Of a stretch of DNA of 64,000 nucleotides, positions 50,165 to 62,100 are shown one piece after another. The position numbers were made by a program, and so were the translations under genes. Below the pieces are notes generated by a model. That model did no database searches, was not told the origin of the DNA, and saw nothing but the letters and a program-made list of their open reading frames with translations. Numbering within the stretch: the first letter of the stretch is position 1; every line of letters begins with the position of its first letter. This stretch comes from Arion vulgaris. Lineage: Eukaryota; Mollusca; Gastropoda; Stylommatophora; Arionidae. The stretch is from NCBI GenBank assembly GCA_020796225.1, contig CM036753.1, positions 79,691,441 to 79,755,440 on the forward strand, given 5' to 3'.

Positions 50165-53100
50165 CTGTGAAGCAAATATAAAAACAAAATTGGTCAACAC
50201 ATGAATCAAGAATTATACATCTAGAGAAAATATATACAAATACAAATTATATATATATAATTATTGCATAGATAATGTCTTAAGAGTCAACTGATGTAGG
50301 ACCTAGGGAAGCTACCCTAGTAAATAAAAGCATCGCAGAAATCGGATGTGCTGGCCTACTTGTAGGCGCATAACTGGTACAACGTACAATCGCTCTTAGG
50401 CTTAGATCACATACAAATCACCCAAAGTGGTTAACAAGTGGTCAATATGGAGCATTCAAAGAAGAAAGAAGAAGTACCCGGGGCCAAGCATCTACGAATC
50501 AAGTGCACCATGTGGAATTATTGGGTTGAAATTGGATCTAACATTAAGCTTCACAAAGAAGGATCAACACAAGACAAGATGAGCCATTTGCTGATATAAA
50601 GCATGCTTAGAGACAAAATACACACAAAACCTTCCCATTGGTGCTATATCCACTGTCCCTAACAAGTTAAGATCAATTCAAAGTAATAAACTCAGTTCAC
50701 AACCTATAAAAAACTGAAAGTACCAAGAGCATTACACATTTGATACTAACCTCAGATTCTTCATCTACAGTTGTATTTCTTGAGGCTACACACCAGCCTT
50801 GCGGATGAACCTATCCAGATAAGAGGACAATAGAAAATACATCAAAACTATTAACCTATACACTTGCTGTCATGTTTTATTCAATATACTGATTACAAAA
50901 TGTTGTACATGTCGCTAGTGACATCATTTTAATTCCATGTAGAACATAGGACAATTGTTAACCACCAATTTCAAATTTGGACCAGTTCAAATGAGACTGT
51001 CTATGAGGCTTCAGTTTATTCTTCTAAAAGTAACATAGGAAAACTTTCATCTTAACCTCTTCTTCTTCTTTCTTGCGTTCGCCCGCTAAGAGTTCAGGCA
51101 TAGTCAGGGCACCTAGTATGACGCTTCTGACTGATTTTTGCATGAAGGCATGCTTTCCTTTAAGTGTCCCCCGCCATCAGGCATGCCTTCTCCGACTTCA
51201 GAGGTATCTTAACCTCTATTTCAGCACACATTCAACAGTTAACACAGTAAACATATTTTCACACAAATATATGAATAATTCCACTCAGTTGAGAAATGTG
51301 CATAGTAAACATGTGTGATCATGACTGATAGGAAGTTCACATGTTGAAGTATGATGTGTCCTGCCCTTCTGTTCATATACTATGTATGTTTAGCTGTCTC
51401 TCCAACTCCCCTTGCCCAATAGATATTACAAACATAAGTGCAATGACAGTGCATTAGGATTCTTTTGGAGAATTCAAAACGAGAACATATAATTAACATT
51501 GTATGTGGAATACCCAGGCTGTTCCCATCCTGAAGTACACAACACCCCCAGGTGCTACTGGTCAATCTTCCTATCACCAGACCTTGGAAAATTAGCTAAA
51601 AAATGTGTACATAGTGATCTATACTAGTTTATTGAAAATACTACCCACCCAATATTATGAACAGACAGGATTTAGACCTGACAGCTACACAGAAGACCAA
51701 CTTCTTAGGCTTAGTCAAAGAATACAAGACAGCTTTCAGAACAAAAACACTCAGTAGCCATTTGACCTTGTAACAAGGTTTATGATCGAGTATGGTGAAA
51801 AGGCTTCCTTATGAAGATAATTAACATGGAAATACTTCCAAAATTGTACAACTGGATAAAGTACTTTCTAAGTGAGAAAACAATCCAGACCAAAACCAAT
51901 GATATAATCTCTTTTAACTGATTGGCTCCCATAAGCCGCTGGGAGCGCCACTGTGTATTTCTTTTAGATTTATTTTAAAGATAATTCATTTACCTACAAA
52001 TTGGTATATTACTCATAAAAATCTGTTAATAATTAAGGAAACTGCAGCTGGATTTTTACATACACCTGCAATGGGAAAATAGGACATAAATTCAATTCAG
52101 CCACAACCCGTTTTTTCAATTCTGTAGCCAATCAGTTAAGGATGTTGTAAAGGACGGTTTACCACAAGGCTCATCCTTATGTTGTACCCTCTTTCTCATC
52201 AACAGCAATGACCTTGCAAATCAGATGCAGCGGTGCCTTACCCCAATGACCTGGTTATAAGACAAAATCATGAAGTTGCAGAGTGTGAAGCACACAAAAA
52301 ATTAGTCGAGATTTATAAACAATGTATGACACCAATACGTGCTTCAGTCTCTGTGAGTGAGAAATGGTGTACATGCTGATAGTTCCAATAATTCACAGGT
52401 TATACCCTACTGACACAAAAAACTATATGATTAAATTATTAAATATAATTTAAATCTCCAGCTACCTGCATTGTGGATATAGACTCTGCCTCGTCAGCAT
52501 TTGGAAAGTCACACATAAACTCCACTCTGTTTCGCTTGCGTGTGAACATGTGGCTGTATTGGAAAGGATGGTGAAATGGTGGGTTCATCAGTTGCATCAA
52601 CCAGTAATGATGTGGATTAAATCTGTAACAGATTTTACTAATGTACAACAGATATGTATACTAAAAATAGTATCTACAGCAACAAATTACATACATACCC
52701 ACACATATATATGTATGGTATGTCTGTGTTTATATATATATATATATATATATTGCATCAATTTTTAGTGAAGTGATTTACATGACAAAATTCTATATAG
52801 TTCCAAGTAATTGACAATGGTGAAACACATAAAAACAAAGTACTGTAGTTTTACAAAATACAATATAAATACACAGCAACATTTCGACCAAAAGGTCTTT
52901 ATCAAGCAAAGGATACAACAGGAGTGACGAATTACACTTCTTCTATTGGCCAATTACTTGATTCCACCACACCAGGAATAATTCACTGGTTTTTTGTAAA
53001 AACACGTAATTACAAAGTACTGTAGTTTTACAAATTACAAAAACAATGACAAAATACAGCAACGTTTGACCAACAAGGCCTTTATCAAGCAACGAACAAA

Positions 53101-56100
53101 CAGGAGTGACAAATTAAAATGAAACACAAATGGACGACCAAATACAAACGTATCTAAGGAAAATCTGGAATAAAAACGAATAACGAAATAAATGTAACAC
53201 AAAAACACACATAAAAACTAGAAATAGAAAGGAAAAGAAACAATGAAACATCTAGTAAATATATAACTTGAATACATGCAACATATACCCATATAGATTA
53301 CAAAGCATGGGAAGAGAAAGTACTAAGAAGCATAAGAATGGAATATAACATGAATACATGCAACATATACCCATATAGATTACAAAGCATGGGAAGAGAA
53401 AGTACTAAGAAGCATAAGAATGTAATACGTTGAGCCGCGTGGTCGCAAGGTACCATACAACGAAATCAACCGATTCTCCAGAGCAAATCGACTGCGATCA
53501 TCCGAGGAACATGATCGGATGGCTGTGACCTGGACATCGTGAGCACCTAAATGGCCAGTATCATTGAAATGGGGGCTACAGGGTCACAGAGCATTGGCGT
53601 ATGTCGCGTAAGTGTTGGGCGAATCGGTCACTGAGCCTCTTGCCTGTCTCGCCGATATAAGCCTTGTTACACCGCTTACAGATAATGGCATAGATAAGAT
53701 TACGGGACTCGCATGTGAACCCATCGTCAATAAGAAACGTGCCTAAAGGAAAAGATACAGTACGCGTCTGTATCACATAAGCACACGTGTTGCAATGCCG
53801 CGCCACACTGGACAGTGCCAAAATGAGTCTGGATATTGGACTTAAGGCGACTGTGTACCAACATATCCTTAAGACTTCTGTCCCGTCTGTAAGACACCAA
53901 AGGATAGTTGGGGAAGACAGAACGGGTCTCAGGATCTGATCTAAGGAGAGACAGATGACGGAATAAAACATTTTTTTTCACCAGGGAACTATGGGGGTGG
54001 TAAGTTAAGATAAGTTTTACTCTGTCAGAGTTAGTAGTCCTATGCTGGCTGGTAAGGGCCTGCTGGCGAGTGATTTTCTGAACTCGATGCATAGCGAGAC
54101 AAGCACCCTCTCCGGGTATAGGCGCCTACGAAAGAAATCAAGCATCTCGCGAGCTCTCTCAAGAAAATCATCGTCCTCACTACAAAGCGACGAAGGCGTA
54201 AGAGCTGCGAGAATGGCAAAGAGTCACGACAAGCCCGGGATGGGAAGAAGTATAGAGGAGAAACTATGTGCATCAGTAGGCTTGTAATATACTGATGTAG
54301 TGATAGCGGATAGGCGTAAGGTGATAGTAATGTCAAGAAAGTTGACACAAGTGGTGGAGATGTGAGAAGTAAACGAATAGAAGGGTTGAAAACATTAATG
54401 AAATTAATGAAGCGTGACAAATCGGCTTCAGGCATATCAGTGATGCCAATACAGTCATCAATGTATCTTTTCCTTTAGGCACGTTTCTTATTGACGATGG
54501 GTTCACATGCGAGTCCCGTAATCTTATCTATGCCATTATCTGTAAGCGGTGTAACAAGGCTTATATCGGCGAGACAGGCAAGAGGCTCAGTGACCGATCG
54601 CCCAACACTTACGCGACATACGCCAATGCTCTGTGACCCTGTAGCCACCCATTTCAATGATACTGGCCATTTAGGTGCTCACGATGTCCAGGTCACAGCC
54701 ATCCGATCATGTTCCTCGGATGATCGCAGTCGATTTGCTCTGGAGAATCGGTTGATTTCTTGTATGGTACCTTGCGACCACGCGGGCTCAGCGTATTACA
54801 TTCTTATGCTTCTTAGTACTTTCTCTTCCCATGCTTTGTAATCTATATGGGTATATGTTGCATGTATTCATGTTATATTCCATTCTTATGCTTCTTAGTA
54901 CTTTCTCTTCCCATGCTTTGTAATCTATATGGGTATATGTTGCATGTATTCAAGTTATATATTTACTAGATGTTTCATTGTTTCTTTTCCTTTCTATTTC
55001 TAGTTTTTATGTGTGTTTTTGTGTTACATTTATTTCGTATTCGTTTTATTCCAGATTTTCCTTAGATACGTTTGTATTTGGTCGTCCATTTGTGTTTCAT
55101 TTTAATTTGTCACTCCTGTTTGTTCGTTTGCTTGATAAAGGCCTTGTTGGTCGAAACGTTGCTGTATTTTGTCATTGTTTTTGTAATTTGTAAAACTACA
55201 GTACTTTGTAATTACGTGTTTTGCCAATCAAATAGTTTTACTGCAGTTCCATATATATATACTGGTTTTTGTAATGCTTTTTACGCAATCTGGTTGTAGC
55301 TTATGTGTCAAACTTCCACATGACCATCTATTATTAATAATAATAATTCCTCTCATACCGTTATATGTTGCATAGGGCCTGCAAGTAATTTCTCCACATC
55401 GCTCTATCCTGGGCAACTCGCTCAATCTCCTCTCTATTATTGATCAACCATATTTGTTTCAAGTTAAACAATGGATATTTCATGTTAGTTTGACAGCACT
55501 TCATTGTAGTTTGTAATCATGATATGTATGCACAGCGAAATACTAAAATACTACCATAGTTTTGTTTTTTTCCACGAGAATACCATGGGTAAAGCAAAGC
55601 ATAGATTGCATACAATTAGAGTTGTTTGAGCATTTAAGATGGATAGCTACAATGTCACGAACCAATATAATAGTTTAAAAAGAACCTAGAAATATTTCCT
55701 TTTAAATAGTGCTACTTTCATAACTGTGTGTCATCTTTTAGTGACAAATGACCATCAATTATTGTTTCTTCTTCTTTGCGTTCGGTTGCGTATGCTCGTC
55801 CAAACCTTAAGATGGGCTGCCTCTATGAAGCAGCATGTCAGCTGGAGTTCTTCGAGAGTTCACCATAGCTTGCTCTATTTATTGCTTAAACAGGTGTGTT
55901 TCCTTTTACCTGATATATATATATACATTTTTTTTTCTCCCTCCCTCCCTCCCTCCCACCCACCCATATATATATATATATCAATCCTTAAAAAATGTAA
56001 CAGCTCAAAGAATGACTCACCCTGACAGATCTTCTTTAAGATGATCAAGTTCAAGATCATGAATCAGCAAAAAGTATCCACCCATGGTGGAGATAATCAT

Positions 56101-59100
56101 TTTTTTCTCATCTGGAGTTATCTTTGTCCTCATAATGCCGTTTATAGAAAACAGGGGCTCTGCTTTTTCATTCGCAGAATAACTGCAATAATCAGATAGG
56201 AATTGAATAAATAAACCTAATTTGTTTATTCTTATAGATCTGTCAACATACAAATAAGTCATAACCAATTAACTGTGGATTATAAATGAACATACATATT
56301 AAAATTCAGATAAAATTATGTACCATTTATAAAGTTGAACTGAACCAATTAGATAATAGTCCCGCCTGAGTGGTTACCAGGCCCAAATTTGGGGTGTAAA
56401 GAATAGAGCCACTGTTACCTCATGCATGTCGTAAGAGGCGACTAAGGAGGTTTGGCTGAAATCGGATGCATGTGTCCGCTAGGGAATGCTAACCCGAAAC
56501 AAATGCTTGCAGAAAACGGATGCACCAGGCCGTAAGGCGCATAACATGGTGCAACGACCCTCACAATGAGGAATGAGATAACGGATTCTACGGTCACCAA
56601 TCTGCCTCGGAGATTTAGCCGCGCAGTAAGAATGTCAGACCTACCATCATGAGGGTGGCCAAAACTTACTGCTGGAAGAGGTCGGCACAAACGGGAAGCA
56701 GAAATCATAGGAATTATATCCTACAGAACTGCCCCCAGTATGCAGACTTGAGAAGAAAGAAGTGGCCCACTTACACTAGCGTCCAAGACAAAATGTATGG
56801 CTTGGCTGATAATCTAAGGCAGATGGCTGCCTTTATTAGAGAATCCAAAAACCCAATCTAGTGAGAATGCAGAAGATAATAGTCTGAGATTTTTAACAGC
56901 CATTCTGGAAGATAAGGATACACCAATCTAGATTCAATAGGACTAGGCTGAGAAAGATTTGTCTTTCAGAACACATCTTTCAGAACAGCCCAGTTATCAT
57001 AAACAAATCTGATGATACTCACGTATACTATTCTCAATCATTGAGAATATTCACATAGCTGGCGGTGAACACACAAGAAAATAACATTTTTGCAGTTAAT
57101 GTTTGTTGCATGTGATTTCTCAACATTTTCCGTCAGTTATCATGGTACACTGAAAGACTAATTGTGCTTCCTTTCATTCACATTCACTTAAAATGTCTAT
57201 ATATATTCAATGTTTTCTCTTGTACAAACTTGCCTGTAGTCACAAGTTGCCAGGGGTGCTAAAAACTGTGTCGTAGCCATCATGGATCAATAAAGATTAT
57301 GGGGAAAAACAGAAGATATTCTTTAAGAAGATGGTGCCATAGAAAAAATATGAACAGAAAATTACACTAATTCCAGGTTGAAAACATTTAACAAGTGTGT
57401 TTGGATTCGCCAGAAACAGAATTCCTAGAAGTGAGAGGATAGATAACAACCCTTCTGGTCCCAAAAACTATACAAACTTCACATATAACTAAGCATTCAT
57501 AGAGAAAAATGGAAATAAAATAGATGAAAATGCAATCTTACACAACAAAGCAAAAGAACCTTTGTCAGAGAAAAGAAGAAAGGAACGAGAGAGTTTGGAA
57601 TGAAATGATGTCCTACTCCATTGGGAGCAAGACACCACATGATTATGGAACCTAAGGAAAATCCTAAATGGAGACGAGAGAAAACCAAATTTGAGCACAA
57701 ATCAGACTCTAGCAAGCAGCTACAAATCTTCTGGCCAATACCAATCAGGCAAGCAGTATGGTAAACATCCTGTCTGCTTTGATGGCACACTGAAAGACTA
57801 ATTGTGCTTCACTTCTTAATGCTTCTGTTCAACTTCCAGTGTTTCCTATCTTGTAGGCATTGGTCTTAACTTTTCTGCAGTCTATACCTGTAACAATATA
57901 CATCTCATTCCTAGCATAGGTTTTTATACATTAAGGGGTAGCTCTCAACTCTCCTTAGTTGCCTCTTACAACATAGTTTGCAGGCAACAGTGTTACTATT
58001 TCTTGCTCTCATTTGGGCCTCAGAAACACACAGGAGAGAATGTTTTATTCTGATACGAGTGCATTACAGTCATTCTGCTCACCAACATTTTCTAGCTCAA
58101 ATTCATTCTGTCCAAATTCATTGCTTTTCAAATATTTTTCTACCAACAACATGAAGAATACCTAATGACTCGTTAAAATTTTTTTGTTGCCATGTATTTG
58201 TCTCAAGCTGCTAAAAATAGTGTGTTTTTTTCATTTCAGTCTCACTTCAATCTTCTCTGCTGTTATGTTCCAAAGATACAGAAGTTTTAACTCATGCAAT
58301 ATTATAATGAACACTATACATACATCTATATAAGAGAAGACAGGAAAAAAGGAAATAAATATTACTTGTTAATATCCCATCCAAATATATTGCCGTCAAA
58401 GCCAGATGTGATCAGTTTGCCTACACAACAACTATACTCAATGTTTTTAACCCAGCTTGTGTGGCCTCTGAGTATTCTAACCTCCGAGTTCAAAAATCTT
58501 GCATCCCACAGGCGAACAGTACTATCATCAGAACAGGTAGCAAATGTTCGGTTGTCAAGAAATCTGCAACATTTTCAAAAACAAATTAATTGCAACATTA
58601 AAAATGCAAATCATGTTGTACAAACAAGCAAATGGGGCTGGCTACAACATACTACACAAAATATGAGCCAAAATCTCAACAAAACAGGTAAAACAAATAT
58701 GAAAAGAACTAAATAGTGCAATGAGAACTTTAGAAAAGTTGTTGGGAGTTGGATAAACCATGTATTAAGAAGACCAGTTACTAGTACAGCAAGGTTGGTC
58801 TTTTTCTGAAATCTACAGGGAAAGAAAGACAGAGGAAGACCAAAACATCTCATGGAGAAGAAAACAGGCAACAAATATTAAAGTTACCGGAAATACATGG
58901 AAGGGATAGCAAAGGACAGAAAATAATGGAATGCAACCTTTTCCAGGTTGGAGTATGTAAACAGTAGCAATTGACAGAATTTGCTGTGAGAAAGCATTCT
59001 GACACCCTCAACCAGCTAGACTGTGTGGCACTGTTTTTTTTTTTTTTTTTTCTTTCGTCCGCTTTCAACTCAGGCGAAGTTTCATCTCTGAAACTGATTT

Positions 59101-62100
59101 TTGCGTGAAAATCTGTTTTCCAATTTCTTACAATGGCAGCAGCGTGCACATTGTAAATTACTTTACACTGGCAGCCGTGTGCTCAATGTACTCGTAATTA
59201 GTATTCCCTCGCCATATAGGCAGATTTTCTCCGACTTCAGAGGTACTCACGTTATCGTCCTGAGTAAGACCAGGGGACTCGAACAAATGCCGGACAGTAG
59301 GTTCGAACCCGAGCTATAGGCGTCTCACAGCTAGCAGGCCGAGCTACTATCAACTACTCTAGGCAGTCCCCGTGTGGCACTGTAACTTCTATATGCAGAT
59401 ATTTTGGGACGCCTGTATGGACCAGTGTTTTGGACACTATTGCATAGTAGTTGGGCAGGTTATCGATCCCTAGACATTGGTCAGGGTAATAGTGTTTGTG
59501 CAGCCACTCTGGGATGTTGTTTGTCTGTTGTGCAATCCAATCTTATATCATACATAGCTGTGCTTACACTACTACCTCCTCTCATGGGTAGCTTCCCCCT
59601 TCAATCCCTACCAATTTTGTCAGACTACTGAGCTACAACCTGTTTCCAGGGACACCACGGAAGGAAGAGTACACTCATAAACAGTGCCAGCTCACTGACC
59701 CTGGCACTCTCTTGTCCCCTTATTTCATCTCAGAAATATTTTTCTGAAATAATATCTCAAAATAATTGTTCTTTCACTGTATTCTTTAAATATCTTATGC
59801 TTTGAACACTCTTATCAAAACTAAACGGAATTCCCATTTCCATCTAGTACCAAAAGGTTATTGACTACAGCACTGTTGAACCAATATAATATGTAATGTG
59901 CACACCTGCCAATCATAAAATAGCAGTAAGATAACTGATCTTACCTAACACAATTGACACAATCTGTATGAGTTTTGAATCTTCTTTGGATGAGACGTGC
60001 ATTGTTAGGATCATACAGGAGCATACATTTATTTTCACATGCAGCAGCCAGTAAAGACCTGAAAAGTAGAAGACAAATCTACTAATTATATTCAACACTC
60101 ATTGTATATTTAAAGTCTGTTAAATGTATGTCATTTGCTTCTTAGGCGCTTGGCTCAGGTTCAATTCAACAGTAGGAGTGGAATTTTTCTCAAAAGTGAC
60201 TGACGGCTGTCAGGTTGACCCAGCCTCAGTTGTGTAACAGAAAAGCACTGTGACTTAAAGGCTGCAGGCGTGATTTTAACCACATCCCACATAGTGTGCT
60301 GATGGTCAATGAAAAACACAGGTCTAACACTAATTTCCTCAACATACCTCATGGTATGAAAAGTTTTTTTTTAGTGTATGTACATTATATAAGACTAAGA
60401 TAATTTCCTAAGCACAAAAATAAACATATGCATATTTTTTTAAACAGTCACCATACTTTGTCTTCTATATCAATATGTGTATGGCTTTCTTGTTTTGTGC
60501 TAACAGATTATAAACTGTACACAAAACTATTGCTATCAAATTTAACTACATAGAAGACTGACACAATTTATCAGCAATAACATTATAGTGTTCATTGTTA
60601 TATACCAACAAGGGATGCATAAACAGATAGTCTTTATGACTATCTACAAACAGCTATAGAAGATAATAGAAGGCATGATGTACAAACAATCCTTGGATAT
60701 TTCAATGCACAAGTAGGTAGTGACAACACAAGTATGATAAGAAAATGAAAAATATGAAACTTGGAAAATATCTAACAGAAAAAGATTACGACTTCAGTGA
60801 AGTAAATGACTTGGTAATAGGAGGAACACTTTTCCTCACAAAACAATTCATAGGGTAACATGGATAGCTCTAGATGGAAACATAACACCAGATTGACCAT
60901 ATTCTTATAAATGAAAAATGGAGAAGAGAACTGCAAGATATCAGAATAAGAAGAGCGGCTGATATTGGAATTGACCACAACCTATTGATAGGGAACACTG
61001 CATTGAGACAAAGAAAAACTAAACTAGGATAACAGAAATATCATCAGAAATATCATCATCATGTAGCAAAACTACAAAATCCACAAATAGACAGCAGTTC
61101 ATTCTTTTTTTTTTTTTTTTAAATAACTTCCGCATTTTACAGGGGAAGAATGGAATAGAAATCAACAAATTCAAGCCAGCAGAAAAGATATTGGGATAAA
61201 GAAGATCCAAAATGGAAGAATGTATTTCTAAAAAAAACTTTGGAATTAAATTAAGAAATAGGAAGAAACAAAGATAACATTGCTAAGTGCCAAATAGAAC
61301 ATATTACTTTAAACCATAGATTCCCAAAACTTTTTCGGGCCACCACCCACTTTGCGAGATATACATTTTGTAACGTCCCCCCTCCCCACCGAACCCACTA
61401 TCGCCCCCAGCCCCTCCCCTACAAAGCCTCAGGAGCTGGAGGGAGCTGCAGGAGATAGCTAGAGATAGGAAGACTTGGCATGAGTTGGTTGAGGGCCTAT
61501 GTCCCAATCTGGGTTAAAAAGTGAGAGAAAGCATCAGCGCCCACTGGGGGGTGGTACCGCCCACTTTGGGAACTTATGCTTTAAACAATAACGCCCAATT
61601 ACTTTATAACATAAACCAATTGAAGAAGTTACGAAATTTATAACTTGGAAGTACAGCTTTAATAGAGCGAGATTTAGAAAAATATGCAGCATCAAGAATA
61701 CACAAAGCAAACCAAGCTATTCTTAACCCTTTAGCTGCTAAGGATGTATATATATACGTTTTCCCATTCACTTCTAAAGACGCATTAACATGTCTGTTAT
61801 TATCTCTCCTCTGTGGGCTAAAGACATGTTAACACATTATACATTGCTACTGTCACTGCTATAGGCGTACATTCACGTTTGTGACCTAGAAACAAAGAGT
61901 AACTATTTTTAGCTCAGCCGTCAGAAAGTATGTAGCAGCGAAAGGGTTAAAAAGAATATGGAGATTAAAAAGAATATGGAGATCAAAAAGACCTGGTTTG
62001 AAAACCAAACTAGTATATTCTGAGTAAACTAGTATATACTAAAGTAACATTCTCTGAATATTATTGCACAATAGCAAATGCTAAAATATTACCACAGGCA

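Larger units (their letters stand above)
53000..55261. mobile_element. Penelope-like composite: RT-EN arm (minus) and EN arm (plus), 3' tails outward
   Basis: The minus arm (54467 down to 53000) starts at the RT catalytic motif YIDDCIGITD (54469-54440). It runs through RT C-terminal blocks (EADLSRFINFINVFNPSIR, SLVKKNVLFRHLSLLRSD, PLVSYRRDRSLKDMLVHS) and the GIY-YIG domain to the 3' UTR. The plus arm (about 54468-55261) holds only the GIY-YIG domain and UTR. A duplication, CTGGTTTTTTGTAA at 52986-52999 and CTGGTTTTTGTAA at 55262-55274 (one T different), flanks the whole pair. Both arms are frameshifted in places. A 90-bp tandem duplication around CATACAAAGCATGGGAAGAG occurs in each arm. Confidence 0.92.

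Noticed and set aside
49103..50209. DCAF10 last exon taken as a complete single-exon gene from the Met at 50209
   Set aside because: The first 15 codons are intron sequence. A good acceptor lies at 50165-50166, and homology begins exactly after it.
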